Source: Clostridium hydrogeniformans DSM 21757
Lineage (GTDB): Bacteria; Bacillota; Clostridia; Clostridiales; Clostridiaceae
Direction of reading: 5' to 3'
NCBI RefSeq assembly: GCF_000686705.1
Contig: NZ_JMLJ01000006.1
Span: forward strand, 124,001 to 188,000
DNA length: 64,000 nucleotides
Shown here one piece after another: positions 1 to 8,823 of the stretch (its first letter is position 1; the number at the start of each line of letters is the position of its first letter). Position numbers and translations under genes: made by a program. Under the pieces are notes generated by a model. That model was not told where the DNA came from. It did not search any database and saw only the letters and a program-made list of their open reading frames with translations.

Positions 1-474
1 ATAATTTATATTCATTTTTCTACATAAATCTTTCATCTCTTTACGGTTACCATCATCACATAGGTATATATGAACCTTAGACTTATCTGGATAATCCATA
101 TATAAACACCCATTAATTGTCTTATATAAAAGTTCAACTGGCTCATTATATGTGGCTATAAATACATCTATGTGAGGATATTCATAGTCTTCTATATTAG
201 GACGTTCAGGAAACTCCACATTGGTCATGTTATAGAAATGAATACTTGCTTCAAACATACCTATTATCTCTATGATTAAAAGATACAGTCCAGCTACTAC
301 TGCAATAAGCCCGTATTCAAAAGGAATTGTAAAAAATATACGCCACCCTAAATATATTAGGGAAAAAATCAAGGTGAAAATAAATAAAATTTTATTTTTT
401 GTGCTTTTAAAATTCAAAAAACCACCCTCTTTATTAAAAGTAAATGCCAATTTGCTATTGATACCTTTTTTCAT
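1..474 (-). CDS. Cellulose synthase-like family 2 glycosyltransferase (5' part only)
   Basis: The reverse strand is open from an ATG at 474 to the left edge, giving the first 158 residues of a longer protein. Two hydrophobic segments lie at about residues 28-45 and 55-72. They are followed by the start of a GT-A fold: PHIDVFIATYNEP, then a turn with IYLCDDGNR, where the DD is the usual UDP-sugar contact. This order (two membrane helices, then GT2 domain) is that of BcsA and related processive synthases that make and export a polysaccharide through the membrane. A weak AGGAAA lies 10-15 nt before the ATG. The catalytic core (second DxD, QxxRW) and any PilZ domain are outside the window, so the product polymer cannot be named. 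Confidence 0.8.
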   Translation of the reverse strand, partial: MKKGINSKLAFTFNKEGGFLNFKSTKNKILFIFTLIFSLIYLGWRIFFTIPFEYGLIAVVAGLYLLIIEIIGMFEASIHFYNMTNVEFPERPNIEDYEYPHIDVFIATYNEPVELLYKTINGCLYMDYPDKSKVHIYLCDDGNRKEMKDLCRKMNINY

Positions 475-1726
475 TAAGTTAAGTGAATTTCCTGTAAAAA
501 TAATATAACTAATTTTTTCTTTATTTAAAATGTATAGTAAAATCTATTCTTAATATTAATAAATATCATTTTAGTGTAGATTTCAATCCAAAATGTGTTA
601 ATTGTTACATATAAGATGAAACATTGTATAATAATTCATACTCTATAATTACTTTATCTCTATGATTAAATAAGTATAAATAAAATATTTTTTCTATTAA
701 TAAGTTAATGTTATCTATAATTTTATTAGCCTTACACATTGTATACTTAATTTGTATAATATTCAACCTATATCTTACATTTATTCCTTATTAATTATAA
801 TTTTTCAATATCTATTTTATAAAACTAATCCTCACTATTCCTCTTCTATTTTAAACTTTTAATATTATTTCTTAAATTGTAACTTAAATAATACCTTGTT
901 ATTAAAATCTTATAGCCTATTAAGTATATGACTTTTCTTATAATTATTATGCTCTTTTTCTATATAGGGTTACTAAAAGTTGCTTTTTATTTTTTTAATA
1001 TGCCATAATATTTATAAAAAATATATTTTTTTGTTAGATTACTACCCTATCTTCTCTATTTTTTAATACAGTGCTTAAAAAACTCCTCTTATATTTATTT
1101 CTTCTTAAAATAATTACTGTTTTTCTAACAGATGTTTAAAGCTTACACCTGTTACCACCTAATAAAGTTCTAGTTTTCCCTACTTAAAACATCTAAAAAC
1201 ATAAGGAACCCTTGACAATTAAGGCTTTTTATTATATCTTTTGTTACAGGCTTTAAAATAATAAAATATTTAATTTATCTTTTCTAATAAAGGTATACTA
1301 TATATCACTCACTACTCTTAGTAATAAATATAAATTTATTCTTAAGCTTAAAATATCTTAGAAACTAATTTATATTTATCTAAAGACTTTACATCTCTAA
1401 TTCTCTATGCCCTTAAGGATAGAAATAAGATTATAAAGTCCCCTATTAGTTTAAATCCAATTCATGTGAAGTAAAATTTTACTATGAATTAGTTTAACTT
1501 TATTTTTTATGCCATAAACTATAGAAGATGAACTATATATTTTAAAATTCTAAAATTAATTTATTCATGTGCCTAAGACAAGATAAATTAAGGATATTTT
1601 TAATGAATAAGTTAAAAACTTATATTAAAATCCTATAAAAATATATGTTTTATAAAAAAAGTTTATCTTAATCTAAAGAAATTATATATTCGTAATTAGA
1701 TTTATAAAAACAAAAGGAGGAATAAA
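475..1726. other. Long AT-rich intergenic region
   Basis: About 1.25 kb lies between the leftward glycosyltransferase gene and the rightward yitT-like gene. I see no open frame with a ribosome binding site, no recognisable protein remnant, no tRNA and no GEMM-type riboswitch core. It must carry both divergent promoters and is unusually long for this otherwise compact sequence. Confidence 0.5.
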
Positions 1727-2578
1727 ATGAAAAACAATAAGATAAAAGAATATGCACTAATGACACTAGGTATATTATTATTAGCCATAGGACTTCAATA
1801 CTTTTTCTTCCCTAACAACATTGTTGCTGGTGGATTATCTGGATTATCATTACTTATAAATAAATTAACAGGGCTTTCTCCTGGAATTGCCATGCTATCA
1901 TGTAATGTATTATTATTTATATTCGCATTTATGCTAATGGGTGGAAACTTTGGTGCTAAAAGTATTTACTCTGCCTTTGGCTTAAGCATAATATTATGGG
2001 CTATGGAGAAATTTTTACCAAAGTTCTCTTTTACAAACAATTTAATTTTAGCTACTATTTTTGGTGCTATTATAGCAGCCTTAGGTATAGCAATAGTATT
2101 TAATCAAGACTCTTCTACAGGTGGAACAACCATAATAGCTAAAATCATAAATAAATATTTTCATATAGATATAGGTAAATGCCAATTATTCACAGACTTT
2201 GTAGTTACAATATTAGCTTTTAAAGTTTTTGGAATAGAGCAAGGATTATTAGGACTCCTTGGAGTATTTCTAATGGGAATACTTATAGATAAATTTATAG
2301 ATGGATTTACCCTTTGTAAGCAGGTTATAATCATAACTAGCAAGGGTGAAGAAATAGAAAAAATAATTATAAATGAAATATCTAGAGGATGTACTGCCCT
2401 AGAAGGAAGAGGAGTATATTCAAAGGAAAAGAATTCAGTATTATTTGTAGTTGTAAGTAGAAAAGAGTTCCTAGAATTAAAGAAAAAACTAAAGTCAGTA
2501 GACCCTGATGCTTTTATAACTGTAACAGACTCAAAAGAAGTATTTGGAAAAGGCTTTGCTGATTTATTAGAAATTTAA
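1727..2578 (+). CDS. YitT family membrane protein (DUF161 + DUF2179)
   Basis: A 283-residue polytopic membrane protein. The N-terminal two thirds hold five to six hydrophobic segments with the glycine-rich motif NIVAGGLSGLS near residue 30 and DSSTGGTTIIAKI near 128, both typical of YitT/YqfU proteins. The C-terminal ~80 residues form a soluble DUF2179 domain (ITSKGEEIEKIIINE, RGCTALEGRGVYS). It has the family's usual length. AGGAGG sits 7 nt before the ATG. It is monocistronic, with a strong hairpin just downstream. Members are often annotated as putative transporters, but the substrate is unknown. Confidence 0.88.
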   Translation: MKNNKIKEYALMTLGILLLAIGLQYFFFPNNIVAGGLSGLSLLINKLTGLSPGIAMLSCNVLLFIFAFMLMGGNFGAKSIYSAFGLSIILWAMEKFLPKFSFTNNLILATIFGAIIAALGIAIVFNQDSSTGGTTIIAKIINKYFHIDIGKCQLFTDFVVTILAFKVFGIEQGLLGLLGVFLMGILIDKFIDGFTLCKQVIIITSKGEEIEKIIINEISRGCTALEGRGVYSKEKNSVLFVVVSRKEFLELKKKLKSVDPDAFITVTDSKEVFGKGFADLLEI

Positions 2579-2596
2579 AAAGTGTAAACTTATATA

Positions 2597-2651
2597 AAAA
2601 AGGTGGTATTGTATTTTAAATAATAATTTTAAAATACAATACCACCTTTTT
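2597..2651. terminator. Bidirectional rho-independent terminator
   Basis: Long near-perfect inverted repeat: AAAAAGGTGGTATTGTATTT pairs with its complement across a short AT loop and is flanked by A and T runs. It lies between the yitT-like gene and the convergent acetyltransferase gene. Confidence 0.85.
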
Positions 2652-2810
2652 CTTTTCCCTCTTTGCCAAATAGTTATCTTAAATATATGTAAATTGCTAC
2701 TATATTTTCTACAATAGAAGTGTACAAAGTCTCAAATATCTTTATTTTTTATAGACATAAATGTACAATATTCTAAAATATCATTAATATTTCTAGAAAT
2801 AAAAGTCATG

Positions 2811-3263
2811 CTATTTTAGATTATATTTCATAATAATTTCCTCTTCATCCTTTTCTTCAGTATGGTAGAATCCTATATTAAGGTATAATTTTTTTGCCAT
2901 TTCATTGCCTTTTATATAACAAAGAATTATTAATTCATATTTACCTTCATTTTTTATTGAATCAATCCATAAGTCCATAACTTTTTTTCCATAACCTTTT
3001 CCTTGATGCTCTCCTGAAATCATAAACTGATCAAGAACACATAAAAGTTTATCCCCTTCTTTTAAATCATATTGTGATAACACTCCTATTGGTGTACCTC
3101 CTTCATAAATACCATGTACCTGACTATTACACTCTCTATATGCAAAGGCTCTTGCCATGATTTTCACATTAGATGAAACAAAGATTTTCTGATTTTCTTT
3201 AACTTTTAGTGAATTAAAACTTCTCCAGTTATTTGGATTAATACTCTCAAAATGTATATTCAT
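2811..3263 (-). CDS. GNAT family N-acetyltransferase
   Basis: 150 residues with a single GNAT fold. The acetyl-CoA binding motif A is HQGKGYGKKVMD (about residues 90-101, fitting Q/RxxGxG/A), followed by the C-terminal LYLNIGFYHTEE element common to the family. It presumably moves an acetyl group from acetyl-CoA to an amine, but the substrate cannot be read from the sequence. AGAGGGA precedes the ATG at good spacing. It is a stand-alone gene converging on the yitT-like gene. Confidence 0.85.
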   Translation of the reverse strand: MNIHFESINPNNWRSFNSLKVKENQKIFVSSNVKIMARAFAYRECNSQVHGIYEGGTPIGVLSQYDLKEGDKLLCVLDQFMISGEHQGKGYGKKVMDLWIDSIKNEGKYELIILCYIKGNEMAKKLYLNIGFYHTEEKDEEEIIMKYNLK

Positions 3264-3400
3264 ATTTCCCTCTCTTAAACTTATAAATTATATATGCTTG
3301 CAAATTAAATTATATATATTTTAATTATACAAAATATGGTTATTTTCTTCAATTATCTAAAAACTTAATATTATCTATGGTTCTATACTTTATAAATAGA

Positions 3401-3432
3401 AAAGCCTAGTAATCTCTTTGTTACTAGACTTT
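3401..3432 (-). terminator. Hairpin terminator after the ABC relic
   Basis: AAAGCCTAGTAA pairs with TTACTAGACTTT around an 8-base loop. It lies directly downstream of the stop codon of the ABC exporter relic and would end transcription coming from the iron-binding lipoprotein gene. Confidence 0.6.
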
Positions 3433-3437
3433 ATGAC

Positions 3438-3609
3438 CTATACTAAAAGATGTTTCTTAGTGGATAACCATAAATAAATCCCATTATTATTTATTAGCTC
3501 CTCATGGGTAACTTCTTCATAGATTTTCCCTTCATCTAACACTAAAATTTTATCTGCATTCCTTACAGTAGATAATCTCTGAACTATAATCAAAGTAGTA
3601 CGTCCTTTA
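3438..3609 (-). pseudogene. C-terminal relic of an ABC exporter (fused permease/ATPase)
   Basis: Reverse-strand translation gives about 57 residues ending at a TAG at 3438-3440. They contain [20 protein letters not shown], then LVLDEG and a GIYLWL tail. This matches the switch-histidine region to the C-terminus of MsbA/HlyB-type half transporters, with the usual HRLST written as QRLST. Everything upstream (membrane domain, Walker A, signature) is missing, and the fragment has no start. It lies just downstream of, and on the same strand as, the iron-complex binding lipoprotein gene, so it may be the stump of an IrtAB/YbtPQ-like uptake exporter lost by deletion. Confidence 0.75.
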
Positions 3610-3639
3610 AATTATTTATATAGTTTACTTCTCTAGAGT

Positions 3640-4563
3640 TTACTTTACTGTTTTAAGTATTGCATTAACTATATAATCAAGCTGCTTGTCCATAGAATAT
3701 AAATCCATAAAGAAAAACAGGTCTCCGTCTGTTTTTATAACTCTATCATTTTTTACAGCCGGTAAGTTATTCCATACTTTATTCTCTTTTAAGTTATCCT
3801 TACCCGACTTCCACACTGCTTGTATTATATAATCCCCAGAATATTCTGGTAAAATCTCAATGGAAATACTTCTATTTTGATCACCATTTATTATATCTTT
3901 TTCTATAACTTCAGGAGCCTTTAAATCAAGATAGTCATAGATGATTTCTCCACCTCTCCCCCATTTATTGCCGAATACCATAATTTCCTTATCCCAATGT
4001 TCTATAAGGGTAAAAGTCTTATCCATTACTCCTGCCTTTTTTAACTTCTCCTTGCTATCTTCTACCTTCTTATAAAAAGTATTAATTACTTTCTTTGCCT
4101 CCTCCTGCTTCCCAACAGCTTCAGCTATAAGAGTTAATCTTTCTTCTGAGGACATTTCAGTAAACGGAATAACTATAGTTGGTGCGATTTTCTTATATTT
4201 TTCATATTCCTCTTTACTAATTACAATTATTAAATCTGGCTCAAGAGCCATTATCTCCTCTGATTCCCATTTTTCAATGATTTTAACATCCTTAACTTCA
4301 TCTTTAAATGCAGTTTCACCTTGGCTATTGCCAGTTGCTAAAGGTTTTACCCCTAATGCAAGTAAATCCCCTTGAAAATAATTTATAACAATTCTCTTTG
4401 GATTTGTAGGGACTTCAATATCTCCCATTACAGTAGATACAACTCTAGTCTTCTTCTCCTTATTTGACTCCTCACCCTCGGTGCTACTTTTAGAACATCC
4501 TATAAGTAGTGTAGAAAACATAATAATTATTAACCCAATAGAAATAAATTTAAGTTTTTTCAT
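3640..4563 (-). CDS. Iron-siderophore type ABC substrate-binding lipoprotein
   Basis: 307 residues from the chosen ATG at 4563; an upstream in-frame start lacks a good ribosome binding site. The sequence begins MKKLKF with a hydrophobic helix and lipobox LLIGC, so it is probably a lipoprotein on the outer face of the membrane. The core has the periplasmic-binding-protein type III (FecB/BtuF) layout: PTNPKRIVINYFQGDLLALGV near residue 50, a LEPDLIIV segment, a long linking helix, and a C-terminal lobe. Such proteins deliver ferric siderophores, haem or cobalamin to an importer. No intact permease or ATPase is adjacent, only an exporter relic downstream. A Fur-like box lies upstream and an AraC gene is divergent, supporting iron control. 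Confidence 0.86.
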   Translation of the reverse strand: MKKLKFISIGLIIIMFSTLLIGCSKSSTEGEESNKEKKTRVVSTVMGDIEVPTNPKRIVINYFQGDLLALGVKPLATGNSQGETAFKDEVKDVKIIEKWESEEIMALEPDLIIVISKEEYEKYKKIAPTIVIPFTEMSSEERLTLIAEAVGKQEEAKKVINTFYKKVEDSKEKLKKAGVMDKTFTLIEHWDKEIMVFGNKWGRGGEIIYDYLDLKAPEVIEKDIINGDQNRSISIEILPEYSGDYIIQAVWKSGKDNLKENKVWNNLPAVKNDRVIKTDGDLFFFMDLYSMDKQLDYIVNAILKTVK

Positions 4564-4682
4564 ATTAATTTCATTCCCCCTATTTTTATAAACCATTTTA
4601 ATATTTATATAATTAATTCATAACTTTAAACTAGTTAGCTATAGCCAATTCATGAAAATTATATCAATACCTTTTTTCAATT

Positions 4683-4701
4683 GTCAATGATTATCATTTA
4701 C
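4683..4701. promoter_or_regulatory. Fur-like box
   Basis: Contains the perfect dyad AATGATTATCATT, close to the Fur consensus GATAATGATTATCATTATC. It lies about 120 bp upstream of the iron-binding lipoprotein gene, in the region it shares with the divergent AraC gene. Iron repression of one or both genes is inferred. Confidence 0.65.
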
Positions 4702-5008
4702 TCCAAACTAAGGTTATAAATAAAATGTATCCCCTAAAATCCTTTATAATTTCAAGATTCAAAGTGATTTTCTTGAAAAACCTCTTGTTACTTTGGTATA
4801 TAATTATACCGTTTTGGAGCATATAATTATCTTATCAAAACATAGTAAGCTACTAATTCTTATACTAAATTATAGGGTTTTAATATAAAACATTAACTTA
4901 TTCAATAAAATATCTTTCACTTATAGGACCTCAAATAGATGTATTCAATAATTTTTAAACTTAAAACTCTATAGCCTAAAACTTTATTTTTAGAAAGGAG
5001 TTTATAAT

Positions 5009-5983
5009 GTGAATATAAATGCAGATATTTCAGTTATTGAAGACTTTGCTTCTAAACTTAATTGCAAAAAATTCTCCTATGGAAATGGGATGTTATATCG
5101 CCTTCCTGAAGAAAATGGAGATAGCTGGTTTGTAGAAGTTCAACCTACCCAAGGTCTAGTTTTTACTGATACTTATTTCTCATTACTAGAATCAGTAACT
5201 TATATTTATACTGTTCCTAAAAATTGTATATGGATATGCTCTTTATATAGTGGCAACATTACTATTATAGAAAATGGAAAAAGGTCACGCAGTTTATATC
5301 AAGGTATACATTTATTTAAAGGAAAAGGGACTCCAATCAAAATTATAATTAATAGTGATGAACCTATATGGTATACTTTTTCTCTTGTATTTGAAGAATT
5401 TATTCTTAAATATATGAATAATTTATCTTCTAACTCCTCATTTTTCTTATATGATAATTTATCACTAAATCATTTGCATTATAATACATCAGATTTAATT
5501 ATGATTTTTGAACAACTAAAATATTCAATTAGAAATTGTAAACTTCATTCTATGTATTATATTGGGAAGGTATATGAAATTTTTTCTATAATTCTAAGCA
5601 ATATGGAAAACGATGAAGCTTTTAAGATTAACCATAGACATAATCATTTAAGCTATGAAAATAAACAATTTATGTGGCTTTTAAAATCAGAAATAGATAA
5701 AAATATACTTAATCCTCCTACCATAGAGAAAATGCAAAATATAGCTGAGATGAGTGAATCTAAACTCCGAAGATGCTTTAAAGCAACTTATGGTAAAACT
5801 ATTTACCAGTATATTAAACATAAAAAAATGGAACAAGCCATCAGATTTCTATCTCATGATGAAATGAGTATTCACAATATAGCTACAGCTTTAGGTTATG
5901 AAAGTGCAAGTAAATTTTCAGAAGCATTTAAAAAAGTTTATGGAATTTCTCCTAGTCTATTTAGAAAGTCCTTTGACTTATGA
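5009..5983 (+). CDS. AraC family transcriptional regulator (iron uptake neighbour)
   Basis: 324 residues. The N-terminal ~200 residues are a divergent sensor domain. Residues ~220-320 carry the double helix-turn-helix: IEKMQNIAEMSESKLRRCFK, then SIHNIATALGYESASKFSEAFKKVYGISP, a classical AraC/XylS signature. The start is a GTG at 5009, eight nt after AAAGGAG; an ATG two bases earlier reads straight into TGA. Its divergence from an iron-complex binding protein with a Fur-like site resembles YbtA/PchR-type siderophore regulators, but that role is inferred from context. Confidence 0.85.
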   Translation: MNINADISVIEDFASKLNCKKFSYGNGMLYRLPEENGDSWFVEVQPTQGLVFTDTYFSLLESVTYIYTVPKNCIWICSLYSGNITIIENGKRSRSLYQGIHLFKGKGTPIKIIINSDEPIWYTFSLVFEEFILKYMNNLSSNSSFFLYDNLSLNHLHYNTSDLIMIFEQLKYSIRNCKLHSMYYIGKVYEIFSIILSNMENDEAFKINHRHNHLSYENKQFMWLLKSEIDKNILNPPTIEKMQNIAEMSESKLRRCFKATYGKTIYQYIKHKKMEQAIRFLSHDEMSIHNIATALGYESASKFSEAFKKVYGISPSLFRKSFDL

Positions 5984-6139
5984 TTCTCTTATTAACTTAT
6001 ATAAAAATATGGATTTTAAGAATATCCTAAATATAAGTTCAACTCTATATTATAATTAATGGTATAATCCGTATATGGATTATTATATACTTTAAAAACT
6101 ATTTATTAATATACTATAAAATAAAGGATGGGAGAAAAA

Positions 6140-6595
6140 ATGTTTCAGTTTAAAGACTTTGATTTTTTAACAGATGAGGAAATTGACTTAAAGATAGAAG
6201 AAAAAATACCATATAATGCTGAGAAAGACTATGTACCTGCATACAAATATAAAATTACTCTCCACAACTCAAATGATGCAATAGGTAACATTGATATTAG
6301 AATCGGTTATAATGAAGGTATATATTATGGTGGTAATATTGGATATAATATTGAAGAACCTTATAGAGGTAATAATTATGCCTCAAAAGCTTGTAAAATT
6401 ATAAAACAAGTAGCTCTAGCTCATGGAATGAATACCTTACTAATAACTTGTAATCCAGATAATTTTCCTTCTCGAATTACTTGTGAAAAAGCAGGCCTTA
6501 AGCTTAAGGAAATAGTAGATTTACCACCTTATAATGAAATGTATCAAATTGGAGAGAAACAAAAATGTCTATATGAATGGAAGTTAGAAGAGTAG
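6140..6595 (+). CDS. GNAT family N-acetyltransferase (RimJ-like)
   Basis: 151 residues from the ATG at 6140, preceded by GGGAG at a 6-nt gap. An ATG at 6128 sits on top of the ribosome binding site and is less likely. The fold shows GNIDIRIGYNEG, then GNIGYNIEEPYRGNNYASKACK (motif A with RGNNYA) and CNPDNFPSRITCEKAGL, which is the usual end of RimJ/RimL-like acetyltransferases. The substrate is unknown. It converges on the hydrolase gene, with a hairpin between them. Confidence 0.85.
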   Translation: MFQFKDFDFLTDEEIDLKIEEKIPYNAEKDYVPAYKYKITLHNSNDAIGNIDIRIGYNEGIYYGGNIGYNIEEPYRGNNYASKACKIIKQVALAHGMNTLLITCNPDNFPSRITCEKAGLKLKEIVDLPPYNEMYQIGEKQKCLYEWKLEE

Positions 6596-6622
6596 TTTTT
6601 CACCTTTTTTCAAAATAAATAA

Positions 6623-6645
6623 AGGGAAGATTTTATAACTTCCCT
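6623..6645. terminator. Short hairpin between convergent genes
   Basis: AGGGAAG pairs with CTTCCCT around a 9-base loop. On the minus strand it is followed by a T-rich stretch, so it could serve the leftward hydrolase gene as well as the rightward acetyltransferase gene. Confidence 0.5.
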
Positions 6646-6726
6646 CTGGGCTCACTTCTAATATTATTTTAAAACATGGTATTTTATTATGTATACTTAA
6701 ACACTTTTATATTGTATATTATATTT

Positions 6727-7494
6727 CTATAGATTTTCCTTAAGCCAAATAATAGACCTTTCAAGCATTTCTGTTGTTATATAATGATTCACATTAGGAA
6801 CTTCTATAAACTGAAAACTATCTAAATTTTCATTATACAGTGGCTTCATTTCATTAAAAAATACTCTCTGACCATCAATTGGTAATGATCTATCCTCTGA
6901 ACCATGTAATATTAAAATAGATCTATTATTTATCTTATCTTTATTGTTCATAGGATCATAAAGTTCTATTTTTCTTTTATTTTCTTCATTTTCTCCTGGT
7001 AGTTGCCCCATTTTAATTGATTCTGTCCATGCAAAAGATCCACTAAATCCTATAAGACATTTTATATTAGAGTTATATGGAAAAACTCCTCCTGCAGTAA
7101 TTGCCCCCATAGAACTTCCCATAATTCCAATTCTACTAGGGTCACAATTGTGATTATCAATAATTCCTTCTACAAACTCTCTTGATTCTTCAACACTTTG
7201 AAGTACTATGTCCCATAAATATTTCTCTAGATTTTCTGGATTATCATGGTCTATAGCATCTCTTTCTCCATGAAATAGAGCATCTGGTACCACTACTTGA
7301 TATCCATGACTAGCAATTGCTAAAGCTTCAAACCTTTTAAACTCTTTACTTGAGTGCCATCCATGATAATATATGATTGTTGGTAACCCCCCTTCATATC
7401 CATTAGGTTTAAACTTTAAAAATGGTATTTTATTAACTTCTTCCCTGGTAACCTTAACAAAACTATTTTCATAATCAAAAATTGACCATACCAT
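6727..7494 (-). CDS. Alpha/beta hydrolase (prolyl-oligopeptidase-like esterase)
   Basis: 255 residues from the ATG at 7494, which has GGGGGA at a 6-nt gap; an ATG 24 nt earlier lacks one. IIYYHGW near residue 41 forms the oxyanion strand. GSSMG at 126-130 is the nucleophile elbow (Ser128). HGSEDRSLP near 198 supplies the acid (Asp201) and NVNHYI near 235 the His237. This is a complete Ser-Asp-His triad in the order of the S9/YtmA-like hydrolases. There is no signal peptide, so it is cytoplasmic. It probably cleaves an ester or short peptide, but the substrate is unknown. It lies downstream of two acetyltransferase-like genes on the same strand. Confidence 0.85.
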   Translation of the reverse strand: MVWSIFDYENSFVKVTREEVNKIPFLKFKPNGYEGGLPTIIYYHGWHSSKEFKRFEALAIASHGYQVVVPDALFHGERDAIDHDNPENLEKYLWDIVLQSVEESREFVEGIIDNHNCDPSRIGIMGSSMGAITAGGVFPYNSNIKCLIGFSGSFAWTESIKMGQLPGENEENKRKIELYDPMNNKDKINNRSILILHGSEDRSLPIDGQRVFFNEMKPLYNENLDSFQFIEVPNVNHYITTEMLERSIIWLKENL

Positions 7495-7514
7495 ATCTCT
7501 TCCCCCTAAATTTT

Positions 7515-7601
7515 TCATTTTAAATTATGTAACTCATCAGAATAACTTAATGTCCAAGATTTTATATATAATCTTTCTGTTTCAATTACAACATCCCTCA
7601 T
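7515..7601 (-). pseudogene. N-terminal stub of a RimJ-like acetyltransferase
   Basis: A 28-codon frame starts with ATG at 7601, right after the stop of the upstream gene, and has AAGGGAA before it. It reads MRDVVIETERLYIK, then a tryptophan, the classical first strand of RimJ/RimL acetyltransferases, and stops at 7515. No further GNAT sequence follows. It is most likely what is left after an internal deletion; a functional micropeptide is possible but unlikely. Confidence 0.55.
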
Positions 7602-7602
7602 A

Positions 7603-8592
7603 TTACTTATTCCCTTGATTAGATATATTTAAATGATTTCGCTCATCTACTCTTCTTATCATAGAATAACAATATGGGGTGAAGTATTTAAGCCAAAAGC
7701 CTCTTCCCTCAATATTAGCAGATTCAAAGTCTGTAGCACAACGTTTCAATCCATTTTCAATAGCCCAATCAGTTGCTATATTTAATAACCTTGCCATTAT
7801 ATGATTCCCTCTATATTCAGGTAATACATATGCTCCATTGATTCCCATTGTGCAATTATCATCTAATTCATCCATATTAATTTCAGTGGTATTGGTTTTT
7901 AGGTAACCTATAATTTTGTTATTAATCTCTGCAATCCATAGATTATTACCTTCTGTTTTAATCCACTCTCTATATTCATCTATATAATTTTCACTAGTAG
8001 AATTATATAAATATATTGGTGATGAGGAAAGATGTTTGTTTATCCCCTTAAAAAGATGCTCCATATTAATAATATCTCTTATATCAGCTTTTTTTATTAA
8101 TATGTTATTATTTATATTAGGTATATCTATTTTTTCAAGGGGACGTACAGCATCAACCACTAACATCCCAAACCCATTCATAACCCAAGTATCAATTACT
8201 CTTTTATCATTAAGGTATACCATTACCCCATGTGTATAACAATCTAAGCCCACCCATAAGTGGGAAACTCTTCTATAAAGTTCACTATATAAATACTTTT
8301 TATCATATCCATCAGCTACTCCATGAAGTGAAGGTATTGATAATACTCCTTTTGCTGTTCCTTTAAATTCATTAATGATAAACCCATTGATAAAACCAGC
8401 AACCTTACCAGAATCTATTGCTACAACAAAATTCTTATTATCCACATATTTCTCTATTTCCTTTAAATGAACTTCAATATTTTCATATTTATCAGATAGA
8501 ATAGGCATTGCTAATCTTGCTTTTTTATAATTAGCTAAAATAATATTTGCTACCTCTTTAACATGATAATTTTTTAAATAAGTATATTCCAT
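7603..8592 (-). CDS. Two-domain GNAT acetyltransferase
   Basis: 329 residues built of two GNAT halves. The N-terminal half is degenerate (VVAIDSGKVAGFINGFIINE near residue 57). The C-terminal half has the intact cofactor motif GAYVLPEYRGNHIMARLL near residue 253, ending in ESANIEGRGFWLKYF. Such tandem GNAT proteins are common in Clostridia and their substrates are mostly unknown. AAAAAGGAG precedes the ATG at good spacing. The stop codon is followed within one base by the acetyltransferase stub and then the hydrolase, suggesting one transcript. A structured repeat lies just upstream. Confidence 0.85.
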   Translation of the reverse strand: MEYTYLKNYHVKEVANIILANYKKARLAMPILSDKYENIEVHLKEIEKYVDNKNFVVAIDSGKVAGFINGFIINEFKGTAKGVLSIPSLHGVADGYDKKYLYSELYRRVSHLWVGLDCYTHGVMVYLNDKRVIDTWVMNGFGMLVVDAVRPLEKIDIPNINNNILIKKADIRDIINMEHLFKGINKHLSSSPIYLYNSTSENYIDEYREWIKTEGNNLWIAEINNKIIGYLKTNTTEINMDELDDNCTMGINGAYVLPEYRGNHIMARLLNIATDWAIENGLKRCATDFESANIEGRGFWLKYFTPYCYSMIRRVDERNHLNISNQGNK

Positions 8593-8611
8593 AGTACTCT
8601 CCTTTTTATTT

Positions 8612-8730
8612 GATGGCTATAAACTTTCCCCCCATCCTCTAAAAGGTGGGGATAATAGTTGCCACAGCCCTAGATGAGCTTATCTAACCTTAAGATGGTG
8701 GAAAGAACACCATCTTAAGGAAGATTCCTT
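8612..8730 (-). repeat. Structured dispersed repeat, copy 1
   Basis: First of three related ~120-bp elements (others at 29.9 and 44.9 kb). Read on the minus strand it has hairpin A (CTTAAGATGGTG, loop, CACCATCTTAAG), a conserved single-stranded stretch with AGATGAG, and hairpin B (CCCCACC paired with its complement), then a TATAGCCATCA end. The stem bases differ from the other copies but remain paired. This resembles the right-end / omega-RNA-like region of IS200/IS605-type elements, without a transposase or tnpB gene here. Confidence 0.65.
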
Positions 8731-8823
8731 CTATAATATGCTTATTACTCTAGACCCTTAACCAAATTAATCTATTGTAATAGTTAGATGTAATTCAATG
8801 ATTTTATATTTCTTAATTTATAA

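Noticed and set aside
272-508. Open frame on the + strand near the left edge
   Set aside because: Antisense to the well-supported glycosyltransferase reading and has no ribosome binding site.
8612-8730. Riboswitch upstream of the acetyltransferase gene
   Set aside because: The same structure recurs at two unrelated sites, once downstream of a gene and once at a truncation point, so a mobile-element origin fits better.
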